The notes under the pieces: model-generated
The model's database searches: none
What the model was told of the DNA's origin: nothing
Seen by the model: only the letters and a program-made list of their open reading frames with translations
Assembly: GCA_019694335.1 (NCBI GenBank)
Contig: JAIBCD010000017.1
Location: forward strand, 1 to 54,395
Reading direction: 5' to 3'
DNA: 54,395 bases
DNA from: Rhodospirillaceae bacterium
GTDB lineage: Bacteria; Pseudomonadota; Alphaproteobacteria; Rhodospirillales; Rhodospirillaceae
Translations under genes and position numbers: made by a program
In this document: positions 36,185 through 44,679 of the stretch, piece after piece
Layout: each line of letters begins with the position of its first letter
Position numbering within the stretch: the stretch's first letter is position 1

Positions 36185-37150
36185 ATGCGCCGCACTCTGA
36201 GCCTCGTCGCCGCCATCGCGATCGCATGCGCCGCGCCCTCCTTCGCGCAGGACGCACCGCGGCTCTCGCCCGAGCAAAAAGCCGATTCCGACGCACTCCG
36301 CGCACTCACCAAGGCGACCCCGGTGATTGCCCTGGACCGGGTGGAACTGCATCCGGCGGTGAAGCTCGAGGGAATCTCGATGGTCACCGCCGACGCCAAG
36401 GGCAATATCTATGTCATCCACCGCCCGACCGGGGACGCCGACCCGGTGGTGGTGCTCGATCCCACCGGCAAGGTTCTGCGCTCGTGGGGCAAGGGCGCCT
36501 ACAAGATCCCGCACGGCATCCGTATCGATCCCGCCGGCAATGTCTGGACCCTGGACGCCAACCTCTCCAAGGTTTTCAAATACACGCCCGAAGGCCGGAA
36601 AATGCTGGAGATCGACGTCGGCGGCGTGCCCGACCCCAAGCGCGAGTTCTGCGGCATCACCGACATTGCGTTCTCGCCCAGAAATGACGGCCATGTGTTC
36701 GTGGGCGACGGCTACTGCAACGGCCGCGTGATCGAGTACGACGGCTCAGGCAAGAAGATCATGGAATTCGGCAAGCGCGGCACCGGGCCAGGGGAGTTCA
36801 ACCTGGTGCATGGCGTCGCCTTCGGGCCCGATGGCAATCTTTATGTCGCCGACCGCGAGAACGGCCGCATCCAGTGGTTCGATATTTCCGGCAAGTTCCT
36901 TGGCCAGCGCAAGTACGGCGGCCAATTCTATAATGTGACCTTCGACGCCGGCGGCCAGCTGTGGGCGAGCGTGCATCCCAAAGGGGTGTCGCTGGACGAC
37001 GAGTTCAATGTGGTCAAGATCGACAACGCCACCGGGAAGTTCCTCGGGCGTATCGAAGGGCGTTCGCACGAACTCGGCGTTGGCCTCGACGGGTCGATCT
37101 ATCCGGCCAGCCGGAGCGAGCTTTTGGTGGTGTTCCGCCCCAGGAAATAG
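36185..37150 (+). CDS. Secreted NHL-repeat beta-propeller protein
   Basis: 321 residues from the ATG preceded by GGGGAGGA; the frame is open further upstream but only this start yields a signal peptide (MRRTLSLVAAIAIACAAPSF, ending FAQ-DA). NHL blades are visible: NIYVIHRPTGDADPVVVLDP, KIPHGIRIDPAGNVWTLDAN, GHVFVGDGYCNGRVIEYDG, GTGPGEFNLVHGVAFGPDGN, LYVADRENGRIQWFDISGKF. This resembles peptidyl-alpha-hydroxyglycine lyase-like propellers, but catalytic function cannot be claimed. It lies between cassettes II and III, 69 bp before dctA, and probably serves as a binding or scaffolding protein in the envelope. Confidence 0.82.
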   Translation: MRRTLSLVAAIAIACAAPSFAQDAPRLSPEQKADSDALRALTKATPVIALDRVELHPAVKLEGISMVTADAKGNIYVIHRPTGDADPVVVLDPTGKVLRSWGKGAYKIPHGIRIDPAGNVWTLDANLSKVFKYTPEGRKMLEIDVGGVPDPKREFCGITDIAFSPRNDGHVFVGDGYCNGRVIEYDGSGKKIMEFGKRGTGPGEFNLVHGVAFGPDGNLYVADRENGRIQWFDISGKFLGQRKYGGQFYNVTFDAGGQLWASVHPKGVSLDDEFNVVKIDNATGKFLGRIEGRSHELGVGLDGSIYPASRSELLVVFRPRK

Positions 37151-37219
37151 GCGGACACAGCGTAATCGGGGGAGGGCGGCGCGCATCCTCGCGCGCCGGT
37201 TAGTGTTGGGGGCTACAGC

Positions 37220-38539
37220 ATGACCACGCATGATCCAATCGCGGCCAAGAAACCGCCGTTGTGGAAACGGCTCTGGTTCCAGATTTTCATCGCGATCGTG
37301 GTGGGCGTGATGCTCGGCCGGTTTTGGCCGGACGCCGGCAAGGCCATGAAGCCGCTGGGCGACGGGTTCATCGCCCTGATCCGCATGATGATCGCGCCGA
37401 TCATCTTCTGCACCATCGTCCATGGCATCGGCTCGATGCGCGATATGCGCCGCGTCGGTCGTATCGGTCTGAAGGCGCTGATCTACTTCGAGGTGGTCTC
37501 GACCTTCGCGCTGGTGCTCGGCCTGATCTCGGCGCATCTCACCAATCCGGGCGAGGGCTTCACCGGCTCTCTGCCGGCGAACGCCAATGCGGTGCAGGGT
37601 TTCGTCAAGCGCGCCGCCGACGATACCGGGGTGGTTGGCCACCTGATGGCGATCATTCCCTCCAGCTTCTTCGATGCCTTCGCGACCGGCGATCTGCTGC
37701 AGATTCTGCTGATCTCGATCCTCACCGGCACGGCGCTCGCCAAGATGGGCGACCTCGGCCACAAGATCTCCAAGGGCATCGACGACGTCGGCAAGGTGTT
37801 CTTCAAGATCGTCGGCTTTATCGTGTATGTGGCGCCTATCGGCGTGTTCGGCGCCATGGCCTTCACGGTCGGCAATTTCGGCGCCGCCTCGCTGGTCACC
37901 TTGGGCTACCTGATCGGTATCTTCTTCCTGACCGCGGCTTTCTTTGTGTTCGTGGTGCTGGCGAGCCTGGCCCGCTTGGCGGGCTTCTCGCTGTTCCAAT
38001 ACCTGAGATACGTGCGCGAAGAACTGGTGATCGCCTTCGCCACGGCCTCCTCGGAAACCGTGCTGCCCAACCTGATGCGCAAACTGGAGCGGGCCGGCGT
38101 GTCGGAAGCGACCGTGGGCCTCGTGGTGCCCACCGGCTACAGCTTCAACCTCGACGGCACCAATATCTATATGACGCTGTCGATCCTGTTCCTGGCCCAG
38201 GTCACCGGCACCGACCTCAGCTTCGGCCAGGAAATGACCATCGTCGTGGTGACCATGCTGACCTCGAAGGGCGCCGCGGGCGTCACCGGCGCCGGCTTCG
38301 TGGTGCTGGCGGCGACGCTCACCCTGTTCCCGCAGATTCCGATCGAATCCCTGGGTCTGTTGCTCGGCATCGACCGGTTCATGTCGATCGGCCGCACGCT
38401 CACCAATTTCATCGGCAACGGCGTTGCGACCATCGTCGTGGCCCGCTGGGAAGGCGAACTGGACCGCGCCCGGCTCAAGGCCGTTCTCTCAGGCAAGGAG
38501 CCGACGGCGGAGCTGCCCAAGGACCAGGTGGCGGCCTAG
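37220..38539 (+). CDS. dctA: C4-dicarboxylate transporter DctA
   Basis: 439 residues, the usual DctA length. It begins with KRLWFQIFIAIVVGVMLGRF, then MMIAPIIFCTIVHGIGSMRD, VGRIGLKALIYFEVVSTFAL, ATASSETVLPNLMRKLE, GYSFNLDGTNIYM (NLDGT at 310-314) and SIGRTLTNFIGNGVATIVVA. It imports succinate, fumarate, malate and similar acids across the inner membrane. Unlike the symporter at 26886, its helix 7 motif is intact. Confidence 0.92.
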   Translation: MTTHDPIAAKKPPLWKRLWFQIFIAIVVGVMLGRFWPDAGKAMKPLGDGFIALIRMMIAPIIFCTIVHGIGSMRDMRRVGRIGLKALIYFEVVSTFALVLGLISAHLTNPGEGFTGSLPANANAVQGFVKRAADDTGVVGHLMAIIPSSFFDAFATGDLLQILLISILTGTALAKMGDLGHKISKGIDDVGKVFFKIVGFIVYVAPIGVFGAMAFTVGNFGAASLVTLGYLIGIFFLTAAFFVFVVLASLARLAGFSLFQYLRYVREELVIAFATASSETVLPNLMRKLERAGVSEATVGLVVPTGYSFNLDGTNIYMTLSILFLAQVTGTDLSFGQEMTIVVVTMLTSKGAAGVTGAGFVVLAATLTLFPQIPIESLGLLLGIDRFMSIGRTLTNFIGNGVATIVVARWEGELDRARLKAVLSGKEPTAELPKDQVAA

Positions 38540-38648
38540 AGAGCATGTTAGGCCGAAGTGGCATCCGGTTCGGCCGCTAAACATGCGACCGGATAAGACG
38601 AGAGCATGTTAGGCCGAAGTGGCATCCGGTTCGGCCGCTAAACATGCG
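38540..38648 (+). repeat. Tandem pair of REP-like palindromes (copies 3 and 4)
   Basis: Two identical 48-base copies (38540-38587 and 38601-38648) start AGAGCATGTTAGGCCGAAGT and repeat at a 61-base period, starting directly after the dctA stop. Each folds as GCATGTT...AACATGC outside GGCCGAA...TTCGGCC. The second copy differs only after its end, so the duplication is recent. Confidence 0.9.
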
Positions 38649-38660
38649 GCCATACAAGGC

Positions 38661-38701
38661 CCTGGAGTCTGTTTCCGATTCCGTGGAAAGCAGACTCCAG
38701 G
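38661..38701. terminator. Hairpin downstream of dctA
   Basis: CCTGGAGTCTG-TTTCC (38661-38676) pairs with GGAAAGCAGACTCCAGG (38685-38701) with one bulged base. No T-tract follows, so termination is uncertain. Confidence 0.45.
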
Positions 38702-38884
38702 CCGGTTTCCCAAGCGGTTTTAAGGCGTTACCGACAGCGCGCCGGGCCGTTCCAAATAGGGGGCGGCCCGGTTACCATTTGACACCGGTTATGGGTCACA
38801 ACCTATTGAGACTCCACCGACAAAGCAGAAAGGTATAATCTTTCTAGCCTGGAAACTGATTTTGCAGGAATGGAGAAGCCCATC
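38702..38884 (+). promoter_or_regulatory. Probable promoter region of cassette III
   Basis: A perfect TATAAT at 38834-38839 lies 51 bases before the first gene. TTGACA occurs at 38779-38784, too far for a normal pair. TTGAGA at 38806-38811 would need a 22 bp spacer. As with cassettes I and II, the -10 is strong and the -35 weak, which suits activator-dependent transcription. Confidence 0.35.
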
Positions 38885-40024
38885 ATGCCGGGCCCGCGCA
38901 CTTACCTATCCCCCGTGTTGGGCGCCTGCGCCTTGACGTTGGCTTGCCTTGGAGGCTCGTTCAGCCCGGCCGCCGCCGAAACCCGCAGCTATGTGGTGAG
39001 TTGGTTCAGCATGGCCACCAACTCCAACGACACCGATTGCGGCCCCGGCGGCCCCAATCCGGGCGTGCAGATCCAGTACCGCAAGAACCTGGCCGACCTC
39101 GGCTACACCCCGGCGCAGATCGAAGAGCTGGTGAAGAAGTCGCAGACCGGCGAAGGCGGGGAAATGTTTGATATTCTCCGCAATCGCGGCCGCATGAATG
39201 GCAAGCCGGTCAGCCCCTACATCTACCCGGCCACCGCGATTGACTCGAAATGGAAGGCGATCGTCGGCAAAGAGGCTTACGGTTTCAACCTCGACGGCAA
39301 GGGCGAAGCCACCAAGAACGGCTTTGTGGACCCCGAGACCCATGAGAAGGGCGTCAACAACGAACTCTACCGTGCGTTCGGCTGCTACATCAGCATGCGC
39401 GGCTCGCTCGAAGGCCGGCCGACCTACTGGGCCTGGGCCTGGGGCCAGCTGAAGGATTCCCAGCCCGCGTGGCTGATCACCATCGACGGTGCCGATCTGA
39501 CCAAGGACGGCCCGGTGACCGTGACTTTCGACCGCGCGCTCGAGCACTTGAAGTCGAACGTCGACGGCAGCCCGCGCGCCGACGCCACTTACCGCTATGA
39601 CAGCGACCCGCGCTCGCATAATTCCTTCAAGGGCGAGTTCAAGGGCGGCGTGCTGACGATCTCCGAGCACGGCGATTTCCACATGTTGCAAAATCCGCTG
39701 GTGGTTCCAGAATTCAAGCTGGCGAAGACCCACCTGCGCATGAAGTTCAAGCCGGACGGCTCGCTCACCGCCTTCATCGGCGGCTACCAGCCGTGGGCCG
39801 ACCTGTATTTCAGCTTCGGTTCCGGCGGCATCGGCATCGAGCAGTGCATCACCGGCGACGTCCCGGGGCTGTATTGGCTGATGCGCAAGCACGCGGACGC
39901 CGATCCCGATCCCAAGACCGGCCAGAACGCCTCCATTTCGGCCACCTATTACATCGAAGCGGTGCCGGCTTTCGCGGCGCAACCCCCGACGCCAAAAGTC
40001 GCCGGCGACGCCGGCGAACGCTAG
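38885..40024 (+). CDS. Secreted GIDN-family protein D, cassette III
   Basis: 379 residues. I prefer the ATG at 38885, seven bases after GGAGAAG, to the one at 38870. The signal peptide is rich in Ala/Leu and ends SPAAA-ET near residue 31. The family core is [102 protein letters not shown]. The usual GIDN is GVNN here. Sixteen bases separate it from DUF1592. Function unknown. Confidence 0.8.
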   Translation: MPGPRTYLSPVLGACALTLACLGGSFSPAAAETRSYVVSWFSMATNSNDTDCGPGGPNPGVQIQYRKNLADLGYTPAQIEELVKKSQTGEGGEMFDILRNRGRMNGKPVSPYIYPATAIDSKWKAIVGKEAYGFNLDGKGEATKNGFVDPETHEKGVNNELYRAFGCYISMRGSLEGRPTYWAWAWGQLKDSQPAWLITIDGADLTKDGPVTVTFDRALEHLKSNVDGSPRADATYRYDSDPRSHNSFKGEFKGGVLTISEHGDFHMLQNPLVVPEFKLAKTHLRMKFKPDGSLTAFIGGYQPWADLYFSFGSGGIGIEQCITGDVPGLYWLMRKHADADPDPKTGQNASISATYYIEAVPAFAAQPPTPKVAGDAGER

Positions 40025-40040
40025 ATCAGAGGTTTGTGTA

Positions 40041-41771
40041 ATGCGTTCCTTCCTGTCCCGTACCGCCGCCATGGCGCTTGTGTTCGCCGCGGCCGGCGGT
40101 TTGCTCGCCTGCAGCGCCGACACGTCCAAACAAACGGCGTCGGCGCCGGCCGCGAAAACCACCGCGGTCGCCAAGGACGCGGTCTACGCCCCGCGCCAAC
40201 TCACCATGCGCCGCTTGTCGGGCGAGCAGTACCAGAACGTCATCCACGACGTGTTCGGCCCGACCATCGAACTGGGCGGGCGCTTCGAGCCCGATTTGCG
40301 CGTGAACGGCCTCCTGGCCGTGGGATCGGGTGACGTCAGCATCACCGCCGCCGGCATCGAGCAGTATGACTTGATGGCGCGACGTATCGCATCGCAGATC
40401 GTGGACGAGAAGCGCCGCGACATGATGCTGCGCTGCAAGCCGGCCAACGTGGCCGCGGCCGACGATGCCTGCGCTGCGCAGGTGATGGCGCGGGTGGGGC
40501 GCATTCTCTACCGCCGACCCCTGACCCAGACCGAACTCCAGGCCTATGTCACCGCCGCCAATGTCGGCGCGGTCAAGACCAAGAGCTTCTACAGCGGGCT
40601 GTCGCTCAGCCTGGCGGCGATGCTGTCGTCGCCCAAGTTCCTGTTCCGCACCGAGACCGCCGAACCCGACCCCGACCACGCCGGCGGCTGGCGCCTGGAT
40701 GCCTATTCCAAGGCGCAGCAGCTCAGCTTCTTCTTGTGGAATTCCGGCCCCGACCAGCTGTTGCTGGACGCGGCCGAGAGCGGCAAGCTCAACACCAAAA
40801 AGGGCGTCGCCGAACAGGTCGAGCGCATGATCGCCAGCCCGCGCCTGGAGGAAGGCGTGCGCGCCTTCTTCATCGACGACTTCGGTTTCGACCAGTTCGA
40901 GACGCTGACCAAGGACACCACGCTGTTCCCGAAGTTCAGCGCCCAGGCCGCGGCCGACGCCCAGGAACAGACCCTGCGCACCGTCGTCGACCTTCTGATC
41001 AAGAACAAGGGCGACTACCGCGACATCTTCACCACCAAGAAGACCTTCATCACCCAGGAACTGGGTGCGATCTACAAGATCCCGGTGGTCGATACGCTGC
41101 CGAACGGCGCGCCCGACACCTGGCAGGCCTATCAATTCCCCGCCGACGATCCGCGTGGCGGCATCCTGACCCAGGTGGCGTTCACCGCGCTGCATTCGCC
41201 GCCGGGGCGCGGCTCACCCACCCTGCGCGGCAAGGCGCTGCGCGAGGTGCTGCTGTGCCAGAAGGTTCCGGCGCCGCCGGCGAACGTGAAATTCGATATC
41301 GTCCAGGACACCAACAACCCGCTGTACAAAACCGCGCGTGACCGCCTCAACGCCCACGCCACCAACCCGGTGTGTGCCGGCTGCCACAAGATCATCGATC
41401 CGATCGGCCTCGCGCTCGAGAACTTCGACGGCGCCGGCGCCTATCGCACCACCGAGCAAGGCGCCAGGATCGACACCTCCGGCTCGCTCGACGGCGTCAA
41501 CTTCACCACTGCCGCCGAACTCGGCAAAGCCGTTCACGACAATCCCAATACGCCGTCCTGCCTGGTCAGCCGCCTCTCGGCCTATGCCCTGGGCCGACCT
41601 GTGCAGGAGGCCGCATGGCTCGAAGACCTGAACAAGCGCTTCGCCGCCTACGGCTATCAGGTGCCGGCGCTGATGCGCGAGATCGCTGAAAGCGACAATT
41701 TCTTCGCCGTTAAGCCCGTTGAAACAAAGGCCGCCGATGCGGCGGCCGTACCCGCAAAGGAGGCCCGGTAA
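40041..41771 (+). CDS. DUF1592-group haem c lipoprotein, cassette III
   Basis: 576 residues. The lipobox LLAC places the lipidated cysteine at residue 24. The family blocks are MRRLSGEQYQNVIHDVFGPT, GRILYRRPLTQTEL, QLSFFLWNSGPDQLLLDAA, RGSPTLRGKALREVLLCQKV and CAGCH (Cys445, Cys448, His449) with DPIGLALENFDGAGAYR. One covalent haem is predicted. The stop shares a base with the DUF1552 start (TAATG), so the two proteins are probably made in equal amounts. Confidence 0.88.
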   Translation: MRSFLSRTAAMALVFAAAGGLLACSADTSKQTASAPAAKTTAVAKDAVYAPRQLTMRRLSGEQYQNVIHDVFGPTIELGGRFEPDLRVNGLLAVGSGDVSITAAGIEQYDLMARRIASQIVDEKRRDMMLRCKPANVAAADDACAAQVMARVGRILYRRPLTQTELQAYVTAANVGAVKTKSFYSGLSLSLAAMLSSPKFLFRTETAEPDPDHAGGWRLDAYSKAQQLSFFLWNSGPDQLLLDAAESGKLNTKKGVAEQVERMIASPRLEEGVRAFFIDDFGFDQFETLTKDTTLFPKFSAQAAADAQEQTLRTVVDLLIKNKGDYRDIFTTKKTFITQELGAIYKIPVVDTLPNGAPDTWQAYQFPADDPRGGILTQVAFTALHSPPGRGSPTLRGKALREVLLCQKVPAPPANVKFDIVQDTNNPLYKTARDRLNAHATNPVCAGCHKIIDPIGLALENFDGAGAYRTTEQGARIDTSGSLDGVNFTTAAELGKAVHDNPNTPSCLVSRLSAYALGRPVQEAAWLEDLNKRFAAYGYQVPALMREIAESDNFFAVKPVETKAADAAAVPAKEAR

Positions 41772-43111
41772 TGTACGACCTGGTCACGAAGAAACTCGCC
41801 AGCCGCCGCAACATCCTGCGCGGCACCGCCTACGGCGCCGCGTTCAGCGTCGGCGTGCCGTTCCTGGACTGTTTCCTCGACGGGCACGGCACGGCGCTCG
41901 CCGCCACGGGCGCGGCGCTGCCGGTGTGCTTCGGCACCTGGTACCAGGGCCTGGGCTTCAACCCGGGGCGCTGGATACCGTCGACCGTGGGCGCGGGCTT
42001 CAAGAACAACGTCGAACTCAAGGTGTTCGATCCGTTCCGCGACAAGATGAACGTGATCTCGGGCACCAAGTACTTCCTCGACGGGCGCCCGCTCGAAACC
42101 CACACCACCGGCTGGCAGATCGCCTCCATGGGCGCGATCCCGGTCGGCGTGAACACCGGCCCGTCGCTCGACAGCCAGATCGCCGACGTGATCGGCACCC
42201 GCACGCGCTTCCGCTCGATCGAGGTGTCGATCGGCGGCGGCCGCCAGAGCTTCTCGAAGCGCGCCGGCTCCGCCACCAACCCGTCCGAGCCGTCGCCGGC
42301 GTCGCTTTACACCCGTATCTTCGGGCCGGAATTCAAGGATCCCAACGCCGCCGCGTTCACGCCCGACGCCATGACGGTCGCGCGCGACAGCGTGCTGTCG
42401 GCGGTCAAGGACGAGCGCCGCGAGCTGATGAAGGCCGTCGGCGCGGCCGACAAGGCCCGCCTCGAGGAATACTTCTCCTCGGTGCGCCAGCTCGAGAACC
42501 AGCTCTCGCTCGAAATGCAGAAGCCCGATCCGCTGCCGGCCTGCACCGTGCCGGGCACCGTCGAGGCCACCAAGGACGGCCCGGACGTGCCCGACGCCGA
42601 GAAGAACGCCAAGATCTTCGGCCGGTTGATGGCTCACGCGCTGGCCTGCGGCCAAACCCGCGTCGTCAACGTGATGCTCGGCTCCAACGGCCTGCACAGC
42701 GTCGGCAGCCAGCAGACCTGGCACAGCCTCACCCACGAGGAACCGGTGGACGACAAGCTGGGCTACCAGCCGGAAGTCACTTGGTTCATCAACTGGGCCA
42801 ACGCCCGCTTCGTCGAATTCCTGAAGGAATTGGACTCTGTGAAGGAGGGCCAGGGCACGGTGCTCGACCGCATGGCCATCCTCTGGCAGACCGACCACTC
42901 CTACGCCCGTACCCATACCATGGACGCGCTGCCGATCATGACCGCGGGCAAGGCCGGCGGGCGCCTGAAAACCGGCATGCACATCTCGCTGCCCGGCGAT
43001 CCCGCGACGCGCCTGGGCCTGACCATGCAGCAGATGATGGGTGTGCCGCTGAAGACCTGGGGCGCGCTCTCCAACGAGACCTCAAAAACCGTCACCGAAC
43101 TCCTGGCGTAG
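41771..43111 (+). CDS. DUF1552 Tat-exported protein, cassette III
   Basis: 446 residues. The N-terminal SRRNILRGTAYGAAFSVGVP is a Tat-type signal. Blocks shared with the cassette II copy are CFGTWYQGLGFNPGRWIP, ISGTKYFLDGRPLETHTTG, SLDSQIADVIGTRTRFRSIE, FGPEFKDPNAAAFTPDA, ACGQTRVVNVMLGSNGL and WGALSNETSKTVTELLA. Translational overlap with the haem protein gene is the strongest sign in the window that DUF1592 and DUF1552 proteins form a pair. Function unknown. Confidence 0.87.
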   Translation: MYDLVTKKLASRRNILRGTAYGAAFSVGVPFLDCFLDGHGTALAATGAALPVCFGTWYQGLGFNPGRWIPSTVGAGFKNNVELKVFDPFRDKMNVISGTKYFLDGRPLETHTTGWQIASMGAIPVGVNTGPSLDSQIADVIGTRTRFRSIEVSIGGGRQSFSKRAGSATNPSEPSPASLYTRIFGPEFKDPNAAAFTPDAMTVARDSVLSAVKDERRELMKAVGAADKARLEEYFSSVRQLENQLSLEMQKPDPLPACTVPGTVEATKDGPDVPDAEKNAKIFGRLMAHALACGQTRVVNVMLGSNGLHSVGSQQTWHSLTHEEPVDDKLGYQPEVTWFINWANARFVEFLKELDSVKEGQGTVLDRMAILWQTDHSYARTHTMDALPIMTAGKAGGRLKTGMHISLPGDPATRLGLTMQQMMGVPLKTWGALSNETSKTVTELLA

Positions 43112-43122
43112 AGGGAATGATC

Positions 43123-44517
43123 ATGACCAAGACCAGCATCAAGTTGCTTCTCGCGGCCGGGATTTCGCTCGCCGCCGTCACCGCGCATGCGGCCGCGCCG
43201 GCCACGCGTCAGCCCGCGGCGGACTCCTCCCTGACGCCGGAGGGCATCACCCTGCAGCCGCTCGGCAAGGCGCAAGGCTTCGATCTGGGCAAGCAAACCG
43301 CGGCGTTCCTGGCGCGTGAACAAGTGGCCTATGCCGACGCCAGGGGCATGACGCTCTATACCTACGCCAAGGACGAGCCCGGCAAGTCGAACTGCGACGG
43401 CGAATGCGCCGCGACCTTCAAGCCGTTGCTCGCGGCCGCCAACGCCAAACCCAGCGGCATCTGGTCCGTGATCGCGCGCGCCGACGGCGCCAAGCAGTGG
43501 GCGCTCGGCGGCAAGCCGCTCTATACCTACATCAAGGACGTCGACCCCGGCTCCATCGCCGGCAATAGCCCGGCCCGGTCGGGGGCGGCGCGCATTGACG
43601 GCGCCGGCAAGCCCGTGGGCGGCGGTGTGCGCGGCGCCGGCGGCAGGGGCGTGGTCGATGCGCCGATGCCGGAAAACTGGGCGGCGGCGCTGGCCTTCCC
43701 GGTGTCGAACCTCAAGGCGCCCGACGGCATCAATGCCCGCGAAGTGCCCGACGCCAACGCCATCGTGCTGGTGAACTACAAGAACCAGACGCTCTATACC
43801 TTCGACGGCGATCCCAACCGCGACCAGAAGACCGCTGGCCTGTGGACGCCGGCTTCGGCGCCGCAATTCGCCGACGCGGTCGGCGATTTCAACTTCGTCC
43901 TGCGCGCCGACGGCATCAAGCAGTGGACCTACAAGGGTAAGGGCCTCTACACCTACGCCAACGACTTCTCGCCGGACGACGCCTATGGCATCGGCGCCGA
44001 CAAGCAGTTCAAGGTGGCCGCGGTGGTCGATTACTACCTGCCGGCCGGTGTGACGCTCTACAACACCCCCGGCCAGGGCAAGGTGTGGGCCACCACGACA
44101 GGCAAGACCCTCTACAAGCGCGACGGCTTCATCCTGCAGTCGGGCGGCGGCCACTCGCTCCGCCGCGGCCAGCCGCAGCGCCCGGCCGTCGGCCGCGACA
44201 TCGGCACCAATGCGCTGTGCGACGCCGATTGCGCCAAGGTCTGGCACCCGTATCTCGCGCCCGCCGACGCGCAGCCGCGCGGCTTCTGGAGCGTGCTGAC
44301 CCGCGCCGACGGCGCCAAGCAGTGGGCTTACCAGGGCTATGCGCTGTGGACCTACGACGGCGACAAGAAGCCGGGCGACATGAACGGCAATGACTCGTTC
44401 CAATACGCTTTCGCCGATACGCCGGCGATGGTGAACGACACGCAGAAAAAGATGATCGACCTCGGCACGCCCACAGACGGCACGCCGGCGCTCTACTGGG
44501 CGATTGCGATCCCGTAG
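43123..44517 (+). CDS. Yx(FWY)xxD-repeat secreted protein, cassette III
   Basis: 464 residues from the ATG at 43123, which is better spaced from GAGGGAA than the ATG at 43117. The signal peptide is MTKTSIKLLLAAGISLAAVT then AHA. Mature repeats are MTLYTYAKDEPGKSNCDGEC, PLYTYIKDVDPGSI, TLYTFDGDPNRDQ, GLYTYANDFSPDD, TLYKRDGFILQSGGG and ALWTYDGDKKPGD. The block HSLRRGQPQRPAVGRDIG with CDADC is conserved. Eleven bases separate it from DUF1552. It is near in sequence and equal in length to the cassette II copy. Confidence 0.86.
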   Translation: MTKTSIKLLLAAGISLAAVTAHAAAPATRQPAADSSLTPEGITLQPLGKAQGFDLGKQTAAFLAREQVAYADARGMTLYTYAKDEPGKSNCDGECAATFKPLLAAANAKPSGIWSVIARADGAKQWALGGKPLYTYIKDVDPGSIAGNSPARSGAARIDGAGKPVGGGVRGAGGRGVVDAPMPENWAAALAFPVSNLKAPDGINAREVPDANAIVLVNYKNQTLYTFDGDPNRDQKTAGLWTPASAPQFADAVGDFNFVLRADGIKQWTYKGKGLYTYANDFSPDDAYGIGADKQFKVAAVVDYYLPAGVTLYNTPGQGKVWATTTGKTLYKRDGFILQSGGGHSLRRGQPQRPAVGRDIGTNALCDADCAKVWHPYLAPADAQPRGFWSVLTRADGAKQWAYQGYALWTYDGDKKPGDMNGNDSFQYAFADTPAMVNDTQKKMIDLGTPTDGTPALYWAIAIP

Positions 44518-44553
44518 ACGCGAAGATTTGGACAGAAGGGTCGAGGCCGGCTC

Positions 44554-44588
44554 TTTAGGGCCTGTTTCCATCGGAAACAGGCCCTAAA
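44554..44588. terminator. Perfect 16-bp hairpin after cassette III
   Basis: TTTAGGGCCTGTTTCC (44554-44569), loop ATC, GGAAACAGGCCCTAAA (44573-44588), followed by TTATTGTT. It resembles the hairpin at 38661 (CTGTTTCC arm) and likely ends cassette III transcription. Confidence 0.75.
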
Positions 44589-44600
44589 TTATTGTTGGGT

Positions 44601-44648
44601 CGCATGTCCGTCGGCTGAACCGGCTGCCACTTCGGCCTGGCATGCTCC
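44601..44648 (-). repeat. REP-like palindrome, copy 5
   Basis: Read on the minus strand: GAGCATGCCAGGCCGAAGTG, then GCAGCCGGTT...GGACATGCG. It is the inverted-orientation counterpart of the pair at 38540. Confidence 0.75.
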
Positions 44649-44679
44649 CGGCCGGCCGCGATGCTTTTGGGGAACACCG

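Noticed and set aside
41719-43122. In-frame upstream extension of the cassette III Yx gene into the DUF1552 gene
   Set aside because: The extension is an out-of-frame reading of DUF1552; the signal peptide and ribosome site put the start at 43123.
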